NCBI RefSeq assembly: GCF_016522075.1
Contig: NZ_JAEHFW010000001.1
Span: 558,001 to 622,000, forward strand
Length of the DNA stretch: 64,000 nucleotides
Source: Mucilaginibacter segetis
GTDB taxonomy: Bacteria > Bacteroidota > Bacteroidia > Sphingobacteriales > Sphingobacteriaceae
Reading direction: 5' to 3'
The notes under the pieces were generated by a model. It was not told the origin of the DNA. It worked only from the letters and a program-made list of their open reading frames with translations, and did no database searches. Below, one piece after another: positions 53,351 to 61,911 of the stretch (its first letter is position 1; every line of letters begins with the position of its first letter). A program made the translations under genes and the position numbers.

Positions 53351-55414
53351 ATGAAAGTAAAGTTCGTCAACTTTTTAGTTGCAGGTACTATATGTGCCGC
53401 AATAACTGCTTTTACAGCAGATTCGTTAAAAAACTCAAATTCCCCAACAGATCCGCCTGCGAAATTCATTGATCCGGCTAATATGGATCTGTCTATTAAA
53501 CCGGGGGATGATTTTTTTGACTATGCTAACGGTAACTGGATAAAAGAAAATGCCATACCGGCAAAGGAAACCCGTTGGGGGAGCTTTAATATACTGAGGC
53601 AAAATAATACCGACAAATTGCTTAAACTGCTTGCTGAAGTAAGTAAAAATCCGGGGCAGCCCAAAGGCAGCCTGAAGCAACGTGTAGGCGACCTGTATGC
53701 CAGTGGTATGGACAGTCTCACAATTGAAAAGCTTGGGTACACACCTATAGTGCCTGATCTGAAACGCATTGATAATATTACCGACCTTAACGGGGTGATC
53801 AATGAATTGGTTTATGAACGTGTGAATGGTATAGGTGGGCCATTATTTGGTTTTGGAGTAGGGCAGGATTCAAAGCATGTAGATAAATATATTGTAGAAT
53901 TAAGGCAAGGCGGCACCAGTTTACCTGACAGAGATTATTATTTAAAGGATGACGCACGTACAAAAAAGATACAAAGCGCCTTTAAAACATATATTACCAA
54001 ACTATTTACCCTTACGGGCACCAGCGCAGATGTTGCCGATAAAAATGCGAACACTATTTTCGATATAGAAACTGCATTGGCAAAGTCGCAAATGAGCCGT
54101 GTAGCCATGCGCGATCCAAATGTTACCTATAATAAGTTCTCAGTAGCTGATTTTAGTAAAACCACTCCTCATTTGAATTGGTCAAAATTGTTACCAATGT
54201 TAAAGGTGAACGGACAGGATACTTTATTAGTAGCACAGCCTCAGTTTTTTAAAGATGTTGATGCTATGTTAACTTCTACCTCTGTCAGTGACTGGAAAAC
54301 CTATTTAAAATGGAATATTTTAAGAGGCGCCGCATCAGAATTAAGCTCGCCTTTTGTTGATGCGAGCTTTGCTTACAGTAGTGTGCTTAGCGGTCAAAAG
54401 GTACAAACTCCACGTAACGAACGTATGAGCAGCCTGGTTGACAGGAGCCTGGGTGAGCTTTTAGGCCAGTTATATGTAGAAAAGTATTTTACACCTGCAG
54501 CAAAAAAATATATGGTTGGTTTGGTTAATAACTTAAAGGTAACCCTGGGCGATCGTATAAAAAGATTGGATTGGATGAGCGACGCTACAAAGGCACGTGC
54601 ACTTAAAAAATTAAATGCCTTTACCGTAAAGATAGGTTATCCTGATAAATGGGAAACCTACAAAGGTGTGGTGATCAATCGTGATGATTACGAAGGTAAC
54701 TTACAGCGTATAAGTAAATGGCGGTATAACTTTATGGTAAGCCGCTTAGGTAAGCCGGTTGATAAAACCCGCTGGGGAATGACACCGCCAACTGTTAACG
54801 CTTATTACAATCCTACCAATAACGAGATAGTTTTCCCTGCGGGTATACTACAGTTCCCTTTCTTTGATTTTGGTGCTGATGATGCCGTAAATTATGGAGG
54901 GATCGGTGCAGTTATCGGTCACGAAATGACCCACGGTTTTGACGATCAGGGCCGCCAATATGATGCGGACGGAACCCTGCGCGACTGGTGGACAAAAGAA
55001 GATGCCGATAAATTTAAAGTTCGTGCCGATAAAGTGGTTGCCCAGTATAATGCTTTTACTGTTTTAGATACTATACATGTTAATGGTAAGTTGACCCTTG
55101 GCGAAAACCTTGCAGATTTGGGTGGACTGAATGTTGCGTACGAAGCATTCAAAAAAACGAAAGAGGGTCAATCTAATACAAAGATAGATGGGTTTACGCC
55201 AGACCAGCGTTTCTTTTTATCATGGGCGCAGGTATGGCGCGGTTCACAAAGGCCCGAAGCTGCGGCACAGCGTATATTAACTGATCCGCACTCGCCCGAA
55301 AAATATCGTACCAACGCGCCGCTTACTAATATAGATGCATGGTATAATGCATTTAATATTAAACCCGGCGATGCCATGTACAAAAAACCTGAAGACAGGA
55401 TAAAAGTGTGGTAA
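53351..55414 (+). CDS. M13 family zinc metallopeptidase (neprilysin/PepO-like)
   Basis: The 687-residue protein starts with an N-terminal signal or anchor of about 21 residues. The M13 N-terminal domain (GDDFFDYANGNWIKEN) follows. The catalytic motif is VIGHEMTHGFDDQGRQYD (HExxH at about 524-528), with the third ligand Glu in GENLADLGG near residue 585. NAYYNPTNNEIVFPAGIL is the substrate-side block. These enzymes cleave oligopeptides in the periplasm. It is followed by a strong terminator and so appears monocistronic. Confidence 0.93.
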   Translation: MKVKFVNFLVAGTICAAITAFTADSLKNSNSPTDPPAKFIDPANMDLSIKPGDDFFDYANGNWIKENAIPAKETRWGSFNILRQNNTDKLLKLLAEVSKNPGQPKGSLKQRVGDLYASGMDSLTIEKLGYTPIVPDLKRIDNITDLNGVINELVYERVNGIGGPLFGFGVGQDSKHVDKYIVELRQGGTSLPDRDYYLKDDARTKKIQSAFKTYITKLFTLTGTSADVADKNANTIFDIETALAKSQMSRVAMRDPNVTYNKFSVADFSKTTPHLNWSKLLPMLKVNGQDTLLVAQPQFFKDVDAMLTSTSVSDWKTYLKWNILRGAASELSSPFVDASFAYSSVLSGQKVQTPRNERMSSLVDRSLGELLGQLYVEKYFTPAAKKYMVGLVNNLKVTLGDRIKRLDWMSDATKARALKKLNAFTVKIGYPDKWETYKGVVINRDDYEGNLQRISKWRYNFMVSRLGKPVDKTRWGMTPPTVNAYYNPTNNEIVFPAGILQFPFFDFGADDAVNYGGIGAVIGHEMTHGFDDQGRQYDADGTLRDWWTKEDADKFKVRADKVVAQYNAFTVLDTIHVNGKLTLGENLADLGGLNVAYEAFKKTKEGQSNTKIDGFTPDQRFFLSWAQVWRGSQRPEAAAQRILTDPHSPEKYRTNAPLTNIDAWYNAFNIKPGDAMYKKPEDRIKVW

Positions 55415-55440
55415 TACGGTAGTAAAATTGATAATATTAC

Positions 55441-55475
55441 AACAAGGCCCGCTAAAAGCGGGCCTTGTTGTTTGT
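55441..55475 (+). terminator. intrinsic terminator after the M13 gene
   Basis: A perfect 12-bp stem (aacaaggcccgc / gcgggccttgtt) with a 5-base loop is followed by a T-rich stretch. It separates the M13 gene from the nuo genes. Confidence 0.9.
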
Positions 55476-55540
55476 AATTGATTGTTGCCTTTGTGTTTAA
55501 AAAACAACTACCAAACAAGTCAACTATCCCAACCATTTAT

Positions 55541-55548
55541 TAAGTTTG
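55541..55548 (+). promoter_or_regulatory. candidate -7 box of the nuoH operon
   Basis: TAAGTTTG matches TAnnTTTG exactly, 19 bp before the TTG start of nuoH and just after the terminator. A -33 TTG is not seen. The leader would be very short. Confidence 0.35.
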
Positions 55549-55567
55549 CAGGCAAAGCAAAACGCCC

Positions 55568-56638
55568 TTGAATTTTTATATCACATATTTTATAATAGCA
55601 GCAGGCTTATTTGCTTTTGTGGGGATATTTACCCTTGCAGGAGTTTACGCCGAGCGTAAAATAAGCGCGTTTATCCAGAATCGGCTGGGGCCTACCGAAA
55701 CCGGTAAATTTGGTACGTTGCAAACTTTTGCTGATATTTTAAAATTACTGCAAAAAGAGATCATTGTTCCGGCTGCGGCAGATAAAATACTGTTCCTGCT
55801 GGCCCCGGGTATCATATTTGTGGCGGTTTATCTGGGCTTTGCCGCGCTGCCGTGGGCTCCCGGCTTAATACCGTCAAATATTAATATTGGCCTGTATTAT
55901 ATCTTTGCCATTATCTCTATTGAAACTTTAGGCATATTAATGGCCGGCTGGGGTTCAAACAATAAATATTCCATATTAGGAGCTATGCGCTCCGCCGCGC
56001 AGATCATCTCTTATGAGATACCTGCCGGGTTCGCGCTAATAGCTGTTGTAATGATAGCACAAACACTTAATCTGCAGGATATAGCCTTGCAGCAGGGCAT
56101 ACTATCAACCGAAAAAATAAAGTTCCTGGGCCTGGCAGATGTGACATCAGCAGGAGGCATACTGGCATGGAATATATTTCAGGCACCGCATTTATTGATA
56201 GCTTTTGTTATTTACTTTATAGCTTCACTGGCGGAGAGTAATCGTGCACCCTTCGATATACCCGAAGCGGAATCCGAATTGGTGGCGGGTTTCCATACCG
56301 AATTTACCGGGCCACAGTTTGCCCTGGTTTTTTTGGCAGAGTACTCCATGATGTTTTTGGTGAGTATGGTAGGGGTAATATTATTTTTAGGTGCATGGAA
56401 TACACCATTGCCAAATATAGGTTCGGTACATTTGGCTACCTGGACTACAGGGGCCGTTTGGGGCGTAATTTGGATATTGCTTAAAACCCTTGGGCTTGTT
56501 GCTGTACAAATGTGGATACGCTGGACACTACCGCGTCTCCGTGTTGACCAGTTAATGAATTTATGCTGGAAAGTGTTAACCCCGCTGGCTTTTGCCTGTA
56601 TGCTCATATCCGGCGTATGGCGTTTGTGGGTGATGTAA
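55568..56638 (+). CDS. nuoH: NADH-quinone oxidoreductase subunit H
   Basis: The 356-residue integral membrane subunit links the peripheral arm to the membrane arm of complex I and lines the quinone cavity. It shows [15 protein letters not shown], the [13 protein letters not shown] block, [20 protein letters not shown] and [13 protein letters not shown]. It starts with TTG at 55568. No nuoA-G genes are upstream in this window; the preceding gene is the M13 peptidase. Confidence 0.95.
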   Translation: MNFYITYFIIAAGLFAFVGIFTLAGVYAERKISAFIQNRLGPTETGKFGTLQTFADILKLLQKEIIVPAAADKILFLLAPGIIFVAVYLGFAALPWAPGLIPSNINIGLYYIFAIISIETLGILMAGWGSNNKYSILGAMRSAAQIISYEIPAGFALIAVVMIAQTLNLQDIALQQGILSTEKIKFLGLADVTSAGGILAWNIFQAPHLLIAFVIYFIASLAESNRAPFDIPEAESELVAGFHTEFTGPQFALVFLAEYSMMFLVSMVGVILFLGAWNTPLPNIGSVHLATWTTGAVWGVIWILLKTLGLVAVQMWIRWTLPRLRVDQLMNLCWKVLTPLAFACMLISGVWRLWVM

Positions 56639-56735
56639 GGCGGTAGTGAGAGTTAAAGGTTGAAAGTCAGGGTTGAAGTGTAATTGTAATATATTTTTGA
56701 AAAATTCTGAAAAATTCAGGTTCAGACAATAGTAA

Positions 56736-57326
56736 ATGTTTAAAAACGCGATAAATGGTTTAACTACGGCATGGCGGGGGCTTACCCTCACCATAAAGCA
56801 TCTTTTTACCTCAAATGCTAAGCGTGAGATAATACCAATTACCGACGACAACTATTTTAAACAACAACAAAACACTAATACCATACAGTATCCTAAACAG
56901 CAATTGCCCGTGCCCGAAGTAGGCCGGTACCAGCTGGATGTGGAGATTGATGATTGCATAGTTTGTGATCTGTGCGCTAAAATATGTCCTGTTAGTTGCA
57001 TTGATATTGAGTCCATAAAATCTACAGAAGGCAGTATAGGTGAAACATCCGACGGGTCGAAGAAACTGCTATATGCCGCTAAGTTTGATATTGATATGGC
57101 CAAGTGCATGTACTGCGGGCTTTGCACCATTGTTTGCCCGACGGAGTGTATTGTAATGACCAACCAATATGACCGTACGGTGTTTGAACTGAAGGATCTG
57201 AACTACGAGTTTTCGGATATGAAGCCAGAGGATGCCGCTGAAAAACGACGCTTACTGGAGCAACAGCAAGCCGAAAAACAGGCCGCCAAATTAGCCGCGC
57301 TAAAGGCAAAGGAGGAGGGGAAATAG
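56736..57326 (+). CDS. nuoI: NADH-quinone oxidoreductase subunit I
   Basis: The 196-residue subunit carries two 4Fe-4S clusters: CIVCDLCAKICPVSC and CMYCGLCTIVCPTEC. These are clusters N6a/N6b on the path to quinone. The C-terminal about 45 residues are a charged, Ala/Glu/Lys/Gln-rich helix longer than in E. coli NuoI. It lies 97 bp after nuoH and 1 bp before nuoJ. Confidence 0.95.
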   Translation: MFKNAINGLTTAWRGLTLTIKHLFTSNAKREIIPITDDNYFKQQQNTNTIQYPKQQLPVPEVGRYQLDVEIDDCIVCDLCAKICPVSCIDIESIKSTEGSIGETSDGSKKLLYAAKFDIDMAKCMYCGLCTIVCPTECIVMTNQYDRTVFELKDLNYEFSDMKPEDAAEKRRLLEQQQAEKQAAKLAALKAKEEGK

Positions 57327-57327
57327 T

Positions 57328-57870
57328 ATGGTGCAGGTAATGTTTTATGTGATGAGTTTTGTTACGCTCGGTTCCGCATTTATAGTCGCGGCGGGCAAAA
57401 ACCTGGTGCGCAGTATATTCATGTTCTTTATTACCTTGTTTGGGCTTGCCGGTCTGTATGTACTGGCCCTTGCCGATTTTGTGGCCGTTACGCAGGTGGT
57501 TATTTATGTAGGTGGTATTTTGGTGTTGATCTTATTCGCGTTTATGCTATCGGGCAAGCAGGCACTGGCCGCGTTAGACCAGCAAAAAAGTAAATTCATC
57601 AGCCTGAAAAATTTTCCTGCCTTTATACTTGCCGGTTTATTTTTAGTGGTGATGCTTAATATAATACTTAAAGCCAATGCTCCCGGTTTACAATGGATAC
57701 AGGATGCAAAGTCCGGCCATAATATTATCCCCGTTAATGAATCAATGGTGAACAACATCGGCATCAATTTAATGACGAGGTATCTGCTGCCTTTTGAAGT
57801 TATCTCGGTTTTACTGATGCTTGCGCTGGTAGGTGCGGCTCATCTGGCACGTAAGGAGGAAAAGGTATGA
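57328..57870 (+). CDS. nuoJ: NADH-quinone oxidoreductase subunit J
   Basis: The 180-residue membrane subunit has the NuoJ pattern: hydrophobic helices with VRSIFMFFITLFGLAGLY, VYVGGILVLILFAFML and a C-terminal LLMLALVGAAHLARKEE. It belongs to the NuoAJK proton-translocating region. Its stop overlaps the nuoK start (ATGA). Confidence 0.93.
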   Translation: MVQVMFYVMSFVTLGSAFIVAAGKNLVRSIFMFFITLFGLAGLYVLALADFVAVTQVVIYVGGILVLILFAFMLSGKQALAALDQQKSKFISLKNFPAFILAGLFLVVMLNIILKANAPGLQWIQDAKSGHNIIPVNESMVNNIGINLMTRYLLPFEVISVLLMLALVGAAHLARKEEKV

Positions 57871-58175
57871 TAACACTTACGCATTTTATGGTTGTGAGCG
57901 CGGGACTGTTTTGCATAGGGCTGTTCATCATCGTATCAAAAAAGAATGCCATTCAGGTTTTACTGGGTATTGAATTAATGCTGAACGCCGCTATACTTAA
58001 TATGGTAGCCTTTAGCCGTTATGACAGGGTAAACAACGGCGGACAAATGTTCGCGCTGTTTGCGATAGTATTAGCTGCGGCAACTACGGCTGTGGCATTA
58101 GCCATTATATTAAATGTATACCGCCGCTATAAAACTATAAACCCCGATGAAATTAATCAGTTAAAAGATCAGTAA
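57867..58175 (+). CDS. nuoK: NADH-quinone oxidoreductase subunit K
   Basis: The 102-residue, three-helix membrane subunit contains the conserved Glu residues of proton transfer (VLLGIELMLNAAILNMVAFS and a following helix). It is translationally coupled to nuoJ. It is of normal length and is followed directly by the TTG start of nuoL. Confidence 0.94.
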   Translation: MITLTHFMVVSAGLFCIGLFIIVSKKNAIQVLLGIELMLNAAILNMVAFSRYDRVNNGGQMFALFAIVLAAATTAVALAIILNVYRRYKTINPDEINQLKDQ

Positions 58176-60242
58176 TTGAATCAACCGTTATCACATACCG
58201 ACGCTCAAACCGTAACGCTCGCTTTAATAGCAGTGTTGTTGCCTTTTGCTGCCTTTGTGATTAACTTTTTGGTATTGGGCAAAAGCAAAGCCACGGGATG
58301 GGTATCTACTTTGGCCATTTTAGCGAGTGCTGTACTGGGTATTACCGTTTTTTTTAAAGTGTGGGATAAGCAGGTTATGCATGTGCAGTATCTGTGGTTT
58401 ACCATAGGTACTACCAAACTGTATGCGGGTGTATTGCTTAACAATCTTTCAGTGCTGCTGTTAGCACTGGTGTCCGTCATCGCGCTGCCGGTACATATTT
58501 ATTCCACCGCCTATATGAACGATGATGAAGGCTACGGGCATTATTTCCGCTATCTCAGTTTCTTTTGCTTTAGTATGCTGGCTTTAGTGGTGGTTGATAA
58601 TCTGATGCTTTTTTATGCATTCTGGGAGTTGGTGGGTTTTTCGTCATACCTGCTCATTGGTTTTTGGTTCACGCGCGACAGCGCCGTTATAGCCAACAAA
58701 AAAGCCTTCATTATGAACAGGATAGGGGATATAGGTTTGCTTACCGCCATTATTATCCTGTTTACACAATATCATACATTTGATATCGCCGCACTGTTCG
58801 GCAGCGACGGCCTTATTGTCCGCTCTGTTATTACTCATGGCGAATGGGTTGGCCCGGTTGGGCACATTCCTGCAGTTTGGCAATATGTTGCGTTTGGCGG
58901 GATATTTTTAGCGGTTGCGGCAAAATCGGCTCAGTTTCCGCTGCATACCTGGCTGCCAGATGCTATGGAAGGTCCAACATCCGTATCGGCACTTATACAC
59001 GCGGCTACCATGGTTGCTGCCGGCGTATTTTTGTTAGGCAGGGCATATGCTTTATTTACCGAAACAGAACTTACCATATTGGCTTTTGTGGGGTGCTTTA
59101 CCGCTTTTATGGCGGCAACTATAGCCCTCACCCAAAATGATCTGAAGCGTATTTTGGCTTATTCTACTATATCGCAATTAGGATTTATGGTGATGGCTAT
59201 GGGCGTGGGTGCTTATGCTTCCTCACTATTTCATTTGGCAACACATGCTTTTTTTAAGTGCCTGTTGTTTTTAGTAGCCGGGATTGTTATCCACCAGGTA
59301 AAACATATTAAGGACGATAACAACCTCGACATTGACCCGCAAAATATATTGCACCTGGGCGGCTTGCGTAAAAAGCTGCCGCTTACTTTTATTGCAGCAA
59401 TCATTGGCGGGCTGGCACTTATCGGCTTGCCCCTAACGTCGGGATATTTGTCAAAAGATGGTATCCTTATTCAATCTTTCGAATGGTCAGAGGGGCGCAA
59501 TATATTTTTTAAACTGGTGCCCACTTTTGGATTACTTAATACCTGGCTCACGGCTTTTTATGTATCAAGGCTCATTATCAAGGTATTCTTTGGCGAATTC
59601 AGGCTGCAAAAAATGAATCCTCATATAAAAATACACATAGGTGATGGCAGTTGGCAGTATAAACTGCCGTTAATATTGCTGGCGGTTTGCTGTCTGTTCC
59701 CGCTGTTTTCGCTTAATCCGCTGTTATATGAGGATGCCTGGTTATTTCATGGCTTTTTTCAGATCAACTTCTTAGTGCGCAGCAATATGTATCACACCAT
59801 TATCCCCGCTTTGGTAAACGTGCTGAGTATAGGGGTGATGTATGGCGCCTGGATGCTGTATGTAAAACGAAATACATGGTCGGTGCCGCAAACGGGTTTT
59901 TTGTTTCGTATGTCGTGCAACGAGTGGTATATCGATAAGTTTTATAACCGGGTGATTGTGAAATTTGTGCTTATATTAAGCGATACTTTATATTGGTTTG
60001 ACATTAAAGTAGTTGACGGTTTGGTGAATCTGATCCAATCCATTGGTATTGCCTTTTCAAAAATGGCAGCCTGGTTTGACCACTATATCATCGACGGATT
60101 ACTGAACTTATTGGCCGCTGTTGTGCAGGGTATAGGTGATTTTGCCCGGCGTTTTCAGCGTGGCAAGGTGCAATATTATCTTTACAGCATGTTGCTGGCG
60201 CTTATTGTTGTGTTTATTTTAAAAATATTGATCTGGACCTGA
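58176..60242 (+). CDS. nuoL: NADH-quinone oxidoreductase subunit L
   Basis: The 688-residue antiporter-like subunit has the FYAFWELVGFSSYLLIGFW block with the conserved Glu, FPLHTWLPDAMEGPTSVSALIHAA and the KRILAYSTISQLGFM motif. A C-terminal lateral helix region follows the antiporter core. The start is TTG directly after the nuoK stop (TAA-TTG). Its stop TGA overlaps the nuoM ATG. Confidence 0.95.
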   Translation: MNQPLSHTDAQTVTLALIAVLLPFAAFVINFLVLGKSKATGWVSTLAILASAVLGITVFFKVWDKQVMHVQYLWFTIGTTKLYAGVLLNNLSVLLLALVSVIALPVHIYSTAYMNDDEGYGHYFRYLSFFCFSMLALVVVDNLMLFYAFWELVGFSSYLLIGFWFTRDSAVIANKKAFIMNRIGDIGLLTAIIILFTQYHTFDIAALFGSDGLIVRSVITHGEWVGPVGHIPAVWQYVAFGGIFLAVAAKSAQFPLHTWLPDAMEGPTSVSALIHAATMVAAGVFLLGRAYALFTETELTILAFVGCFTAFMAATIALTQNDLKRILAYSTISQLGFMVMAMGVGAYASSLFHLATHAFFKCLLFLVAGIVIHQVKHIKDDNNLDIDPQNILHLGGLRKKLPLTFIAAIIGGLALIGLPLTSGYLSKDGILIQSFEWSEGRNIFFKLVPTFGLLNTWLTAFYVSRLIIKVFFGEFRLQKMNPHIKIHIGDGSWQYKLPLILLAVCCLFPLFSLNPLLYEDAWLFHGFFQINFLVRSNMYHTIIPALVNVLSIGVMYGAWMLYVKRNTWSVPQTGFLFRMSCNEWYIDKFYNRVIVKFVLILSDTLYWFDIKVVDGLVNLIQSIGIAFSKMAAWFDHYIIDGLLNLLAAVVQGIGDFARRFQRGKVQYYLYSMLLALIVVFILKILIWT

Positions 60243-61846
60243 TGAACATATTAACGCTGCTCATATTTGCTCCCATATTGTTTGGATTCATCATCCTGTT
60301 GCTGCCATCGTCATGGCGGGCAAGTTTTAAATATATTACGCTGATAGCCACATTGCTGCAGCTGGGTATAAGCATCTGGATATACCTCAACTTTAAAACC
60401 GGACCAACCAACGCGGGCATCAACTTTGTAGATGAGTTTCAATTCGTGCAAAAACTCCCTTGGATTCATCTGGATCTGGGAAGTGCGGGCAGTATGCAGA
60501 TAGATTATTTTGTAGGGATAGATGGCATATCCGTTACCCTGCTGGTAATGACCTGTCTGGTTATGGTAATAGCAGCCGTTGCCTCGTGGGAAATAAAGGG
60601 TAACCTTAAAGGATTTTTCGCGCTGTTTTTGTTGCTGGATATGGCCGTTATTGGTGTGTTTTGCGCACTCGATTTCTTTTTATTTTATACCTTTTATGAA
60701 CTGATGCTATTGCCGCTTTACTTCCTGATCGGGATGTGGGGAGGTGCACGCAGAGAGTATGCAGCTATAAAATTCTTTTTATATACGTTATTTGGCTCGG
60801 TGTTTATGTTGCTGGTAATGGTGGGACTTTACCTTTCGGTGAAAGACCCGGTTACGGGCAACCATACCTTTAACATGATCTATATGATGGATCAGGCCAA
60901 CTACATACAAGGTTCCGTATTTTCGGTATTAAGTAACGCAACTTTGCTAGGGATGCCTGCGCGTACAGTTGGTTTTGTGGTACTGTTTATCGCTTTTGCT
61001 ATAAAAGTACCGGTAGTGCCATTACACACCTGGCTGCCTGATGCCCACGTAGAGGCACCAACCCCGGTATCTATAATACTGGCAGGTGTGTTATTAAAAA
61101 TAGGTGGATATGGTATTATCCGTATTTGCATGAGCTTGTTCCCGGATGTAGCCCATTCCGGCGCGTTTTGGCTTGGACTGCTCGGTGTTATCTCCATATT
61201 GTATGGTGCTTTCAATGCCCTTGCTCAGCGCGATCTTAAACGCATGATCGCCTATTCATCCGTATCGCATATGGGATTTGTTTTATTGGGACTTGCTTCG
61301 CAAACCGCAGAGGGCGTTAGCGGCGCGGTAATGCAAATGGTGAGCCACGGTTTTTTATCAACCATGTTGTTCTTTTTGGTGGGCGTGGTTTACAACCGGG
61401 TACACAACCGGGATATTTACAACTTCCGCGGCCTGGGTACACTGATGCCTAAATATACAGTGTATATAATGATAGCGTTTTTTGCATCACTCGGGTTGCC
61501 CGGGTTTTCTGCATTTATCGCAGAGGCTTTCTCACTGGCGGGGGCTTTTAAATCGCATTCTGTTAACGGGCTGCTGCCTTACTGGATGGCGGTTTGCGGC
61601 TCGGTAGGCATATTGCTTAGTGCGGCTTATTTGTTATGGACCTTACAGCGAATGTTTTTTGGCAAGATAGCTCTGAAAGGCGGCGATATATGGAAGAACG
61701 CTTTGACAGATCTTAACACCCGTGAAACGCTTACTCTCTTACCTTTAGCTTTAATGGCACTTGCGCTGGGGCTTATGCCATCCTTGGTTTTTGCCAAGAT
61801 AAATGATTCCGTTTTAGCCTTAGTAGAGTTTTTGCAGATAAAATAA
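60242..61846 (+). CDS. nuoM: NADH-quinone oxidoreductase subunit M
   Basis: The 534-residue proton-pumping subunit has YTFYELMLLPLYFLIGMWGG with the key Glu, VPLHTWLPDAHVEAPTPVS and DLKRMIAYSSVSHMGF. It is coupled to nuoL by TGATG. A 65-bp gap with a perfect AACGTGCACGTT palindrome (61873-61884) follows before the next, unrelated gene. Confidence 0.95.
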   Translation: MNILTLLIFAPILFGFIILLLPSSWRASFKYITLIATLLQLGISIWIYLNFKTGPTNAGINFVDEFQFVQKLPWIHLDLGSAGSMQIDYFVGIDGISVTLLVMTCLVMVIAAVASWEIKGNLKGFFALFLLLDMAVIGVFCALDFFLFYTFYELMLLPLYFLIGMWGGARREYAAIKFFLYTLFGSVFMLLVMVGLYLSVKDPVTGNHTFNMIYMMDQANYIQGSVFSVLSNATLLGMPARTVGFVVLFIAFAIKVPVVPLHTWLPDAHVEAPTPVSIILAGVLLKIGGYGIIRICMSLFPDVAHSGAFWLGLLGVISILYGAFNALAQRDLKRMIAYSSVSHMGFVLLGLASQTAEGVSGAVMQMVSHGFLSTMLFFLVGVVYNRVHNRDIYNFRGLGTLMPKYTVYIMIAFFASLGLPGFSAFIAEAFSLAGAFKSHSVNGLLPYWMAVCGSVGILLSAAYLLWTLQRMFFGKIALKGGDIWKNALTDLNTRETLTLLPLALMALALGLMPSLVFAKINDSVLALVEFLQIK

Positions 61847-61911
61847 ACACATTATTTAAAATAGTTTATGGAAACGTGCACGTTGCAGCATCATACAGGT
61901 AAACAAAAATA

